A DNA stretch of 18,177 bases from SZUA-186 sp039714155 (lineage in GTDB: Bacteria > Pseudomonadota > Gammaproteobacteria > UBA9214): the NCBI GenBank assembly GCA_039714155.1, contig JBDLJX010000054.1:1-18177 (forward strand), read 5' to 3'. The notes below the pieces were generated by a model. That model did no database searches. It had not been told where the DNA came from and worked only from the letters and a program-made list of their open reading frames with translations. A program made the position numbers and the translations under genes. Positions 6,031 to 14,030 of this stretch are shown here, piece by piece. Position 1 is the first letter of the stretch; every line of letters begins with the position of its first letter.

Positions 6031-6752
6031 AAACGAATACCGCTGCAGCTCCGGGCAAGCTGAAAACCAATGACCTGGTCGTCATGCATGAACCGCTGGT
6101 CAAACGTATCGCCTACCATCTCATGAGCCGGTTACCGCCGAGCGTCCAGGCCGATGACCTTATCCAGGCTGGTATGATTGGTCTTATCGAGGCCTCCAGG
6201 AATTTTGATCCGAACCAGGGTGCCAGTTTCGAGACCTATGCCGGTATTCGTATTCGGGGTTCCATGCTCGATGAGATTCGCCGGACGGACTGGACCCCGC
6301 GATCGGTGCATCGCAAGGCGCGCGATGTGGCTGAAGCGGTACGCAAGATCGAGAACCGCGAAGGGCGTGATGCGCGGGATGTCGAAGTGGCAAAAGAAAT
6401 GGGTATCTCGCTGGGCGAATATCACAAGATCCTGCAGGATGCGACCGGCTGCCGGATTTTCAGCTTCGAGGACCCGGCCTCACTGGGTGAAGAAGGCTTT
6501 ACTTCTAATGAGCGGCAGTCCAACCAGCCCTTTGAGAACCTGCAGAAGGAAAACTTCAAGCAGGGACTGGCTGAAGCGATCAAGGGGTTGCCGGAACGTG
6601 AGCGACTGGTGATGGCGCTGTATTACGACGAGGAGCTGAACCTGCGTGAAATCGGCGAGATCCTGGGCGTCAGCGAATCGCGTGTCTGCCAGATCCACGG
6701 TCAGTCACTGATCCGCCTGCGCGCTCGTATGGAATACTGGTTGAATGATTGA
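6027..6752 (+). CDS. fliA: FliA, flagellar sigma-28 factor
   Basis: The sigma factor for late flagellar, motility and chemotaxis genes, 241 residues, the normal length. Region 2 (about 16-88) includes DDLIQAGMIGLIEASRNFDP and the DNA-contacting RIRGSMLDEIRRTDW. Region 3 spans about 95-145. Region 4 (about 177-237) contains LPERERLVMALYY and the helix-turn-helix LREIGEILGVSESRVCQIH. All sigma-28 landmarks are intact, so it should be active. The start codon overlaps the fleN stop. Its inhibitor FlgM (a short version) and two matching promoters lie at the left of the window. The chemotaxis genes that commonly follow fliA in polar flagellates (cheY, cheZ) are not present; a GYF-like gene follows instead. 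Confidence 0.96.
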   Translation: MKTNTAAAPGKLKTNDLVVMHEPLVKRIAYHLMSRLPPSVQADDLIQAGMIGLIEASRNFDPNQGASFETYAGIRIRGSMLDEIRRTDWTPRSVHRKARDVAEAVRKIENREGRDARDVEVAKEMGISLGEYHKILQDATGCRIFSFEDPASLGEEGFTSNERQSNQPFENLQKENFKQGLAEAIKGLPERERLVMALYYDEELNLREIGEILGVSESRVCQIHGQSLIRLRARMEYWLND

Positions 6753-6789
6753 GGTCAACGAACGGTAACAGCGACAGATCCAGGGTGCG

Positions 6790-7281
6790 ATGACCTGCAT
6801 AACCGAAAACATGATCTGGTATACCCGGCGAGCAGGTACTGTGCGTGGGCCTTTTACTGCCGAGTATGTTGCCCGCTATATCCTGCTGGGCCGGATAGGG
6901 ATCAACGATGAGCTCAGCCAGGACCGGCAGTCATGGCGCGTGGTGACGGAATGTACGGAACTGTTTCCGGATGAATTCCCGGCTCTGTCAAACTGGGATG
7001 ATTACCAGAAGCTGATCATGGCACGCATCAGTGTGGACGAGCGCCGGGGCCAGCGGCGGCAGCCGGTGGACGGCGCTGCATTAGCCGGGGGGCAGGAAGA
7101 ACGCCGCCGCTTGCCTGAGCGTCGCAAGGTGGACCGGAACCTGGAAACGTTTATCATGCATACGTTCGGCAAGGCCGGCCAGAACAACAACCGGCAGCAG
7201 GGGACATCGATACGGGTATTCTTGCTGGCGACCTTGCTGGTTACTGTTGTGGTTGCCTGGTTCAGTGCCGTCTTCAGGTAG
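6790..7281 (+). CDS. Small tail-anchored GYF-like domain protein
   Basis: A 163-residue protein of unknown role. Residues 9-54 fit the bacterial GYF_2 pattern: WY followed by GPFTAEYVARYILLGRIG, then a late tryptophan (W49). Such domains are thought to mediate protein contacts. A highly charged, arginine-rich stretch follows (84-116, with RR repeats). A single hydrophobic segment (about 141-160) ends three residues from the C-terminus, so the protein is probably tail-anchored with the GYF part in the cytoplasm. It lies 37 bases after fliA on the same strand and may be cotranscribed. The ribosome binding site is unclear: AGGGTG is only two bases from ATG 6790, and ATG 6811 is an alternative. 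Its end overlaps the end of the convergent amrA by eight bases. Confidence 0.7.
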   Translation: MTCITENMIWYTRRAGTVRGPFTAEYVARYILLGRIGINDELSQDRQSWRVVTECTELFPDEFPALSNWDDYQKLIMARISVDERRGQRRQPVDGAALAGGQEERRRLPERRKVDRNLETFIMHTFGKAGQNNNRQQGTSIRVFLLATLLVTVVVAWFSAVFR

Positions 7282-7900
7282 GCAACATTTCCCGCTGGAT
7301 TGCCGATATCGGCGCAGCAAACGACTGCGTGGTGTAACGCCATACTCTGACTGTATCTGACCAGTAGCCTGCCGGTAGTCCGGCTTTCAGCTTCAGGTGC
7401 TGCAGAAAATCATCGGGGTCCGGCAAGGACTCCCACACCGATGGCAGGAAGGTCCCGTGAGAGGAATTGTCTTCAAGAATCAGCCCATCGATACCGGGCC
7501 GCAACATTCCCGACAACGCATCTTCAGACTGAAATTGCAGCGGCTCGGCTTCGCTCAGCACCGATACCTGGATATCCATGCCGAACAGTTCTGCTGCACT
7601 GACCGGCGGGAAACGCGGGTCCCGGAAAGCGGCAGCCCAGGCATTGTGACAAACATCGTCTGCCAGTGGACGATGTGCCTCGAGGCTGCCAATACAGCCG
7701 CGCAATTGTGCATCTGCCGTCAGGGTAACGAAACTGGACCGTTGCAGCATCAATGTGTGTGGCAACCCGGTGAGACCAGGCATGGCCGGCCGGCCATGAT
7801 CCACACCATTGCTGATCGACTGACAGGCAATGCGGAGCAGCAGTGACTGATCAGTAGATGAATACCGGTTTTCGGAATCAGCTGAAGGCATAAGCGCCAT
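7274..7900 (-). CDS. amrA: AmmeMemoRadiSam system protein A (AMMECR1 family)
   Basis: A 208-residue AMMECR1-domain protein, the usual size for bacterial members. The hallmark LRGCIGSLEA begins at residue 66, and FRDPRFPPVSAAEL at 92. The biochemical role is not established. In bacteria the gene is commonly found with a MEMO1-family gene and a radical-SAM gene, and here it follows the MEMO1 gene directly. Its start overlaps the amrB end by 23 bases; the ATG at 7891 is an equally possible start, reducing the overlap to 14 bases. The overlap implies translational coupling. The 3' end overlaps the GYF-like gene tail to tail. Confidence 0.88.
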   Translation of the reverse strand: MALMPSADSENRYSSTDQSLLLRIACQSISNGVDHGRPAMPGLTGLPHTLMLQRSSFVTLTADAQLRGCIGSLEAHRPLADDVCHNAWAAAFRDPRFPPVSAAELFGMDIQVSVLSEAEPLQFQSEDALSGMLRPGIDGLILEDNSSHGTFLPSVWESLPDPDDFLQHLKLKAGLPAGYWSDTVRVWRYTTQSFAAPISAIQREMLPT

Positions 7901-8663
7901 AACCCACTACCTGGTCACGCGGGCCGGCAGTATCGCCGGAATTGCGCAAGTCCAGGGTGTTTGCGTGCATACCATGACGTTGTGCATAAAGCAGCAGGCC
8001 GTTGACCGGGTTGCGTCCACAGGCATGGTCATAGCCAATGGTTTTGAAATCCAGCGATTCGATCTTGCCGGTAGTGGCCGCATCAAGTCGGACGGCCGTG
8101 TCATAGTCGTGATAATGGCTCAGGTCCGAGCTGACAATGATCAGTGTGCCAGGGTCACTTGCCAGTGCCTCGATAACCTCGCAGACCGATTCGGCATCGG
8201 AATCACCAACCACCAGCGGTACCAGCGTGAATGCCTCCAGGGTGACCTGAAGGAAGGGCAGATGCACTTCGAGGCTGTGTTCCAGGCGATGTGCCTCGTC
8301 CAGGAGTGTGACCTGCGGAAAGGTCATTAGCCGGTTAATGGCTTCCTGGTCAACGGCTACCGGGCCAAGCGGTGTCATGAATGTGGTGGCAGTCGGTGCG
8401 GCTATGCCGGTAAACGCTACCTGGTGAGCCGGTCCCAGCAGGACAACACGCTGGAATGCGGCCTTGTCAGCAAGCAGGCTGGCATAACCGCTGGCGGCCA
8501 CGGGTCCGGAATAGATATAACCGGCATGCGGCAGAATCATGGCCCTGGGAATGGCGCTGTCACTGCCGGCATCCTGCAGGTACAGAGCGAGCATGCCGCG
8601 CAGTTCATCCGGGTCGGACGGGTAGAAGGTGCCTGCCACGGCGGCTGGTCTGATTGAACTCAT
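7878..8663 (-). CDS. amrB: AmmeMemoRadiSam system protein B (MEMO1 family)
   Basis: A 261-residue MEMO1-family protein, related in fold to class III non-heme iron dioxygenases. Visible signatures are IRPAAVAGTFYP (4-15), LPHAGYIYSGP (44-54), GPAHQ (77-81), RLEHSLEVHLPFLQ (126-139), SSDLSHY (178-184) and CGRNPV (215-220). H46, H80 and C215 correspond to the metal-binding His-His-Cys set described for human MEMO1, so the site looks intact. The physiological substrate in bacteria is unknown. The gene starts 69 bases after the glgB stop on the same strand and overlaps amrA, so glgB-amrB-amrA may be one transcript. The ATG at 8663 fits the conserved N-terminus although the ribosome binding site is weak. 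Confidence 0.9.
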   Translation of the reverse strand: MSSIRPAAVAGTFYPSDPDELRGMLALYLQDAGSDSAIPRAMILPHAGYIYSGPVAASGYASLLADKAAFQRVVLLGPAHQVAFTGIAAPTATTFMTPLGPVAVDQEAINRLMTFPQVTLLDEAHRLEHSLEVHLPFLQVTLEAFTLVPLVVGDSDAESVCEVIEALASDPGTLIIVSSDLSHYHDYDTAVRLDAATTGKIESLDFKTIGYDHACGRNPVNGLLLYAQRHGMHANTLDLRNSGDTAGPRDQVVGYGAYAFS

Positions 8664-8732
8664 TCTTATGTCATAGGCAGTGATGCCGGAAAAAGCAAGG
8701 GGCGGTTGTTCTCCCGAATGATGTGTTACCGG

Positions 8733-10937
8733 CTAACCGGCATGCTGCAGTACGATGCCGGCAAGTGGCGGCAGTGCCAGTGCAACCGACCAGGGTTGTC
8801 CCGACCACGGCACCGCTTCGGCCTCGACCTGGCCCTCGTTGCCGACATCCGAACCACCGTAATAACCGGAGTCCGAGTTGAACCGTTCCCGGTAACTGCC
8901 CGGTGCAGGCACGCCGACCCGGTATTCATGCTGCGGGACCGGAGTGAAATTAAGCACAACGACCGCAATGTCATCGCCGTCACGGCGCAGGTAACTGAGT
9001 ATGGACTCATCCGCCGCATTGCATTCAATCCAGTCGAAGCCGTCGGCAGTGAAGTCATACCGATGCAGTTCCGGCATCTCCCGGTACAGACGGTTCAGAT
9101 CACTGACCAGTTTTTTCATGCCACGGTGATACTCATACTCCAGCAGGTACCATTCGATGCTGGTATCGAAGTTCCATTCGTGTCCCTGGGCAATCTCGTT
9201 ACCCATGAACAGCAGTTTCTTGCCGGGAAAGGTGAACATATAGGTATACAGCAGACGCAGGTTGGCAAACTGCTGCCATTCATCACCAGCCTGCTTGTAC
9301 AGCATGGAACGTTTGCCGTGCACCACCTCGTCATGCGAGAAGGGCAGGACAAAGTTCTCGGTAAAGGCATACAGCAGACCAAAGGTCAGGTCGTTGTGAT
9401 GGTATTTACGATGTACCGGGTCGTGCTGCATGTAGTTCAGTGAATCATGCATCCAGCCCATGTTCCATTTCATGCTGAAACCAAGTCCGCCATTGTCGAC
9501 CGGCCGGCTGACGGCTGGCCACGCAGTAGATTCCTCGGCGACGACGATTGTGCCAGGGAATTGCGCATGCGTTACCGTGTTCAGGTCACGCAGGAAATTG
9601 ACAGCTTCGAGGTTTTCACGGCCGCCATGTACATTCGGCAGCCATTCGCCTTCCTTGCGTGAATAATCGTGGTAGAGCATGGAAGCCACGGCATCGACAC
9701 GCAGGCCATCAATATGAAATTCCTCGAGCCAGTAAAGGGCGCTGGACAGCAGGAAGTTCCGTACTTCATTGCGTCCGTAATTGTAGATCAGGGTGCCCCA
9801 GTCATAATGCTCGCTGCGACGCGGGTCTGCATGTTCGTATAATGCGGAGCCGTCAAACTGCGCCAGCCCGAAGTCATCTTTCGGGAAATGTGCCGGCGCC
9901 CAGTCCAGTAGTACGCCGATACCGTTCTGGTGGCAGTAATCAATGAAATAGCGGAAGTCATCCGGACTGCCAAAACGGCTGGTTGGGGCATAGTAGCCCG
10001 TGGTCTGATAGCCCCAGGAGGCATCCAGTGGATGCTCGGTAACCGGCAACAGTTCGATATGCGTGAAACCGGTCTCGCGAACATACTCGACCAATTCACG
10101 CGCCAGGGCCTTGTAGTTCAGGAAATTGCCGTCAGCATCGCGTTTCCAGGAACCAAGATGGACCTCATATATGGAAATCGGTGCATGTTGCCAGTTGCAC
10201 TGCTGGCGTTGTTGCAGCCATTCTGCATCATGCCACGGGTAACTGTTTTCTTTTGGAATGAGTGACGCCGTAGCTGGACGCAGCTCGAAGTGTTGCCCGT
10301 ATGGGTCTGTTTTTAATAATATTCTACCTTTATGTCGGGTGCGGATTTCATATTTATAAGGCTGTCCGTTGCCGAGTCCGGGCAAAAACAGTTCCCAGAC
10401 GCCACTACCGCCGCGCACACGCATGGGATGCACGCGTCCGTCCCAGTTGTTGAAATTTCCGACGACACTGACGCGCTCGGCAGACGGCGCCCACACGGCA
10501 AACAGCACTCCATAGACACCATCCACTTGCCGGCGGTGGGCACCGAGAATCCGGTAGATGTGCCAGTGTTTACCTTCAGCAAACAGGTGCAGGTCGAAAT
10601 CCGAGAGTTGCTGCGGGAAGCAGTAGGGGTCATAGGCGACATGTTCGGCGCCATAACTGTCGCGCCAGATCAGCCGGTAGCGCTCCGGCACAGAGCCTGA
10701 CGGTCCATGCCACTCAAACAGGTCGGAATCCGCAATGCGCTGCAGTGAACAACCGGTTTCGACAATACGGACCCACTCGGCACGCGGTATGAAGACACGC
10801 ACCATTTCGTTGTCACCAAGGGTGTGACGGCCGAGCAGGGTAAACGGATCATGATGACGCGCTTCGAGCAACTGCTGCAGTTCGGCAGAGAGTTCAGGGG
10901 GCGTTTGTGTGTCAGAATCTGTGTGTTGCATTGACAT
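8733..10937 (-). CDS. glgB: 1,4-alpha-glucan branching enzyme (GH13)
   Basis: GlgB cuts alpha-1,4 chains and rejoins them through alpha-1,6 links during glycogen synthesis. From ATG 10937 it has 734 residues (E. coli 728). Order: N-terminal beta-sandwich (about 15-120), CBM48 (about 135-235, with RVSVVGNFNNWDGRVHPMR), GH13 barrel and C-terminal domain. The catalytic set is complete: D415 (DGLRVDA), E468 (VVAEEST) and D536 (FSHDEVVHGKRSM), with spacings identical to E. coli D405/E458/D526. A longer frame to ATG 11009 exists, but it would include the predicted promoter and operator and has no GlgB homology, so I rejected it. ATG 10931 is a second option. There is no Shine-Dalgarno sequence. Instead the dyad at 10938-10953 abuts the start codon and could fold in the mRNA. 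It is divergent from glgC. Confidence 0.95.
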   Translation of the reverse strand: MSMQHTDSDTQTPPELSAELQQLLEARHHDPFTLLGRHTLGDNEMVRVFIPRAEWVRIVETGCSLQRIADSDLFEWHGPSGSVPERYRLIWRDSYGAEHVAYDPYCFPQQLSDFDLHLFAEGKHWHIYRILGAHRRQVDGVYGVLFAVWAPSAERVSVVGNFNNWDGRVHPMRVRGGSGVWELFLPGLGNGQPYKYEIRTRHKGRILLKTDPYGQHFELRPATASLIPKENSYPWHDAEWLQQRQQCNWQHAPISIYEVHLGSWKRDADGNFLNYKALARELVEYVRETGFTHIELLPVTEHPLDASWGYQTTGYYAPTSRFGSPDDFRYFIDYCHQNGIGVLLDWAPAHFPKDDFGLAQFDGSALYEHADPRRSEHYDWGTLIYNYGRNEVRNFLLSSALYWLEEFHIDGLRVDAVASMLYHDYSRKEGEWLPNVHGGRENLEAVNFLRDLNTVTHAQFPGTIVVAEESTAWPAVSRPVDNGGLGFSMKWNMGWMHDSLNYMQHDPVHRKYHHNDLTFGLLYAFTENFVLPFSHDEVVHGKRSMLYKQAGDEWQQFANLRLLYTYMFTFPGKKLLFMGNEIAQGHEWNFDTSIEWYLLEYEYHRGMKKLVSDLNRLYREMPELHRYDFTADGFDWIECNAADESILSYLRRDGDDIAVVVLNFTPVPQHEYRVGVPAPGSYRERFNSDSGYYGGSDVGNEGQVEAEAVPWSGQPWSVALALPPLAGIVLQHAG

Positions 10938-10953
10938 TTTGACCGGGGTCAAA
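10938..10953. promoter_or_regulatory. Operator candidate in the glgB/glgC gap (perfect dyad)
   Basis: TTTGACCGGGGTCAAA is a perfect inverted repeat with 7-bp arms and a GG spacer, directly before the preferred glgB start codon and about 20 bases after its predicted transcription start. It has the form of a dimeric repressor site. As RNA it would also form a 6-bp hairpin next to the glgB start codon. Its left half recurs before glgC. Confidence 0.5.
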
Positions 10954-10979
10954 TGAAATCGTCTCGTGGTTCGCGAATC

Positions 10980-11009
10980 ACTATACAGGCAATGCGCATG
11001 ACCATACAA
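10980..11009 (-). promoter_or_regulatory. glgB promoter
   Basis: On the minus strand, TTGTAT (11009-11004), an 18-base spacer and TATAGT (10985-10980). The -10 matches five of six consensus positions and the -35 three of six. The predicted start near 10973 leaves a leader of about 35 bases before ATG 10937. The promoter overlaps the glgC promoter almost completely. Confidence 0.4.
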
Positions 11010-11010
11010 T
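10982..11010 (+). promoter_or_regulatory. glgC promoter
   Basis: TATACA (10982-10987), 17 bases, TACAAT (11005-11010). The -10 matches five of six and the -35 four of six consensus positions. Each hexamer overlaps a hexamer of the opposing glgB promoter, so the two polymerases could not bind together. The predicted start is near 11017. Confidence 0.4.
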
Positions 11011-11030
11011 ATGGGCCGGCTTTAAGGATA

Positions 11031-11040
11031 TTTGACCGGG
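11031..11040 (+). promoter_or_regulatory. Repeated half of the glg operator candidate
   Basis: TTTGACCGGG repeats exactly the first ten bases of the dyad at 10938-10953. It lies just after the predicted glgC transcription start and before its ribosome binding site GGAG (11043-11046). The symmetric placement relative to both divergent promoters suggests one regulator acts on both genes. Confidence 0.35.
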
Positions 11041-11053
11041 CTGGAGCCCGTTA

Positions 11054-12322
11054 ATGCCAAACACGCAGACACACCGCTACGTCAGTCGTCTGACCCGGTC
11101 CACACTGGCCCTGATACTTGCCGGGGGGCGTGGCTCACGGCTGCGGCAGATGACGCGATGGCGGGCCAAGCCGGCGGTTCCTTTCGGCGGCAAGTTCCGC
11201 ATTATCGATTTCCCCTTGTCCAACTGCCTGAATTCCGGGATCCGGATGATCGGCGTCCTGACGCAGTACAAGGCCCACTCCCTGATACAACATATTCAAA
11301 ACGGCTGGGGATTCCTGCGCGGTGAATTCGGTGAATTTATCGAGCTGCTGCCGGCCCAGCAACGCATCGAGCCCTCCTGGTATGCCGGTACAGCCGACGC
11401 GATCTATCAGAACCTCGATATTATCCGCACCCATCAACCCGAGTATGTCCTGATCCTTGCCGGTGACCATATCTACAAGATGGATTACGGTCCCATGATC
11501 GCCCACCACGTTGAAAAATCGGCAGATCTGACGGTCGGCTGTATCGAGGTACCGCTCGACCGGGCGCGTGCCTTTGGCGTCATGACCGTCGAGGCGGATG
11601 GCCGGGTGGCGGAGTTCGCGGAGAAACCGGAACAGCCGACACCGGTACCGGGTTCACCGGACAAGGCGCTGGCCTCGATGGGTATCTATATCTTTAATAC
11701 GGCATTCCTGTACGAACAGCTGATCAAGGATGCCGATCAAACCTATTCAACCCATGACTTTGGTCATGACATTATCCCGAAGTTGATCGCCAAGTATCGT
11801 GTGTTCAGTTACCCGTTCCGGGAATCGATGACTGGCGAGACCGCCTACTGGCGTGATGTTGGCACGGTGGATGCCTTCTGGGAGGCGAATCTGGAGTTGA
11901 TCGGGGTGTTGCCGGAACTCAATCTTTATGATGAGCAATGGCCGATCTGGACCTACCAGGAGCAGTTGCCGCCGGCGAAGTTTGTCTTTGATGATGAAGA
12001 CCGGCGCGGCATGGCGGTCGACTCCATGGTGTCCGGCGGTTGCCTGATCTCCGGTGCAACCGTGCGGCATGCGCTGCTGTTTTCCAACGTCAAGGTCAGC
12101 TCGTATGCGGTCGTGGAGGATTCCGTGCTACTGCCAAATGTGACCGTTGGCAGACACTGCCGCATTTCCCGCACCGTTGTCGACAAGGGCTGCGAACTGC
12201 CGGACGGTATCATCATTGGCGAGAACCGTGCGGATGATGAGGAACGCTTTTACGTGTCCCCTGGTGGTGTCATCCTGGTGACCCCGGAGATGCTCGGCCA
12301 GGAAATCCATCATGTCCGCTAG
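11054..12322 (+). CDS. glgC: Glucose-1-phosphate adenylyltransferase (ADP-glucose pyrophosphorylase)
   Basis: GlgC makes ADP-glucose from ATP and glucose-1-phosphate, the committed step of glycogen synthesis. The 422 residues match the usual length. The nucleotide-binding LAGGRGSRL (22-30), the effector/catalytic region RAKPAVPFGGKFRIIDF (37-53) with K39 corresponding to the E. coli fructose-1,6-bisphosphate-site lysine, GDHIYKMDY (137-145, catalytic D138) and AEKP (189-192, substrate lysine K191) are all present. The C-terminal third (about 290-422) has the hexapeptide pattern of a left-handed beta-helix. ATG 11054 has GGAG seven bases upstream. The gene overlaps the GH57 gene by 11 bases, so the two are probably translated in a coupled way. 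It heads the glgC-GH57-malQ transcription unit. Confidence 0.96.
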   Translation: MPNTQTHRYVSRLTRSTLALILAGGRGSRLRQMTRWRAKPAVPFGGKFRIIDFPLSNCLNSGIRMIGVLTQYKAHSLIQHIQNGWGFLRGEFGEFIELLPAQQRIEPSWYAGTADAIYQNLDIIRTHQPEYVLILAGDHIYKMDYGPMIAHHVEKSADLTVGCIEVPLDRARAFGVMTVEADGRVAEFAEKPEQPTPVPGSPDKALASMGIYIFNTAFLYEQLIKDADQTYSTHDFGHDIIPKLIAKYRVFSYPFRESMTGETAYWRDVGTVDAFWEANLELIGVLPELNLYDEQWPIWTYQEQLPPAKFVFDDEDRRGMAVDSMVSGGCLISGATVRHALLFSNVKVSSYAVVEDSVLLPNVTVGRHCRISRTVVDKGCELPDGIIIGENRADDEERFYVSPGGVILVTPEMLGQEIHHVR

Positions 12323-14018
12323 GACACCATTGAACATCGTGCTGTGCTGGCATATGCACCAGCCACAGTACTGCGACCTGATCAGTGGCAGTTACCAGTT
12401 ACCCTGGAGCTATTTGCACGCCACCAAGGACTACATTGATATGGCGGCCCATCTGGAGGCCGTGCCCGACGCACGCGCTGTAGTCAATTTCGCACCGGTG
12501 TTGCTGGACCAGTTGTCGGATTATGCCGGTCAGGTACGGGGCTTTCTGTCAGACAACAAGCCCATACGTGATCCGTTGCTGGCGGCAGTGGCAAGCCCGG
12601 TGTTGCCCTCCAGCAAGGAGCAGCGGCAGGCACTGGTCAATGCCTGCCTGCGCGTCAATGAACTGCATTCCATCAAGCGCTTTCCCAGTTATCAGTCGCT
12701 GGCCGAAATGGCAGGCTGGTTTCGCGAACATCCGACCGGCATGTTGTATGTCGGTGAGCAGTTTATTATCGACCTGCTGGTCTGGTATCACCTGGCCTGG
12801 ATGGGTGAGACCGTTCGGCGTAATAACGGGCAGATCAGGCACCTGATGGCCAAGGGGCACGGCTATACACTGCATGACAGGCGTGCGCTGCTCGAAGTCA
12901 TTGGTGAACTGCTTTCCAGTGTTATCGACCGTTACCGCGTACTTGCCGGCAACGGCCAGGTCGAACTGTCAATGACACCCTATGCCCATCCGATAATGCC
13001 GTTGTTGCTTGACCTTGATACCGCCCGCGAGGCCTTGCCGGACATCACCTTGCCGAAGCATGCCGCTTACCCGGGTGGCAAGGAGCGGCTCGACTGGCAT
13101 ATCCGTGAAGGCCTGCAGTCCTTTGAACAGTATTTTGGATGTAAACCGACCGGCTGCTGGCCATCGGAAGGCGGCATCAGTACGGCCACCCTGGAGACGC
13201 TGGAAGCGCATGGTTTCAGCTGGGCGGCCAGCGGTGAGTCCGTGTTCCGCCACAGTATCAATCATCCTGCCAATAGCGCAGTGGCCGACAGCAATCTCTA
13301 CCAGGCGTTTCATATCGGAGATGGCAAGCTCGCCTGTTTTTTCCGGGACGACGGGCTGTCCGACCTGATCGGCTTTACCTATTCGGACTGGCATGCCGAT
13401 GACGCTGTGGCCAACCTGGTGCAGCATCTTGAAAACATCGCTGACAGTACCCGGGGCCAGCAGAACCCGGTGGTATCGATCATTCTTGATGGCGAGAATG
13501 CCTGGGAACATTTCCCGGAGAACGGTTACCATTTCCTCAATACCCTCTATAAAACCCTGGCGGAACACAGCAACCTTAAAATGGTGACCTATACCGAGTA
13601 CCTGTCGCAGCAGCCGCAGGAACAGTCATTGCAGCAACTGGTCAGTGGCAGCTGGGTATATGGCACGTTTTCAACCTGGATTGGCGACAAGGACAAGAAC
13701 CTCGGCTGGGACATGCTGGTCGATGTCAAGAAGGCCTTCGATGAAACCGTTGCCGACAACAGTCTGAACAGTGAACAGCTGCTGGTCGCACAACACCAGC
13801 TGTCTATCTGCGAGGGCTCTGACTGGTTCTGGTGGTTCGGCGATTACAACCCGACGGATTCCGTCAGTGATTTCGAACGGTTGTTCCGCATACATCTGTC
13901 CAACCTCTATAACCTGCTCGGGAAAGAACCACCGGAGTATCTTTCCCATACCTTTACCCATGGTGGTGGCGAGCAGGCAATGGGTGGCGTCATGCGCCGT
14001 GGACAATATGCCGGCTGA
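12312..14018 (+). CDS. Glycoside hydrolase family 57 alpha-glucan-active enzyme
   Basis: A 568-residue GH57 protein that probably cleaves or transfers alpha-1,4-glucan chains. Family motifs appear in order: HMHQPQY (14-20), ELSMTPYAHPIMPLL (218-232), GCWPSEGGIS (281-290) with the expected nucleophile E286, and ILDGENAWEHFPENG (391-405) with the expected acid/base D393. GH57 contains amylases, glucanotransferases and branching enzymes, which sequence motifs alone do not separate here; the alpha-amylase-like type common in proteobacterial glycogen clusters is most likely. There is no signal peptide, so it is cytoplasmic. ATG 12312 lies inside the end of glgC with AGGAAA six bases upstream. malQ follows in the same frame after a single stop and 12 bases. 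Confidence 0.88.
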   Translation: MSARTPLNIVLCWHMHQPQYCDLISGSYQLPWSYLHATKDYIDMAAHLEAVPDARAVVNFAPVLLDQLSDYAGQVRGFLSDNKPIRDPLLAAVASPVLPSSKEQRQALVNACLRVNELHSIKRFPSYQSLAEMAGWFREHPTGMLYVGEQFIIDLLVWYHLAWMGETVRRNNGQIRHLMAKGHGYTLHDRRALLEVIGELLSSVIDRYRVLAGNGQVELSMTPYAHPIMPLLLDLDTAREALPDITLPKHAAYPGGKERLDWHIREGLQSFEQYFGCKPTGCWPSEGGISTATLETLEAHGFSWAASGESVFRHSINHPANSAVADSNLYQAFHIGDGKLACFFRDDGLSDLIGFTYSDWHADDAVANLVQHLENIADSTRGQQNPVVSIILDGENAWEHFPENGYHFLNTLYKTLAEHSNLKMVTYTEYLSQQPQEQSLQQLVSGSWVYGTFSTWIGDKDKNLGWDMLVDVKKAFDETVADNSLNSEQLLVAQHQLSICEGSDWFWWFGDYNPTDSVSDFERLFRIHLSNLYNLLGKEPPEYLSHTFTHGGGEQAMGGVMRRGQYAG

Positions 14019-14030
14019 TCGCTGATTCCT

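Noticed and set aside
7300..7312. GCCGATAT resembling a sigma-28 -10 box
   Set aside because: It lies inside the amrA coding region, is part of the palindrome GCCGATATCGGC, and has no -35 box at the right distance.
8728..8745. CCGG-TTAG-CCGG hairpin at the glgB stop
   Set aside because: Four-bp stem with no T-run on the minus strand; too weak to call a terminator between glgB and amrB.
10938..11009. 24-residue N-terminal extension of GlgB from ATG 11009
   Set aside because: It would be encoded by the promoter and operator region, partly upstream of the predicted transcript start, and does not resemble GlgB.
12985..12996. TCCGATAA resembling a sigma-28 -10 box
   Set aside because: Internal to the GH57 gene with no matching -35 element.
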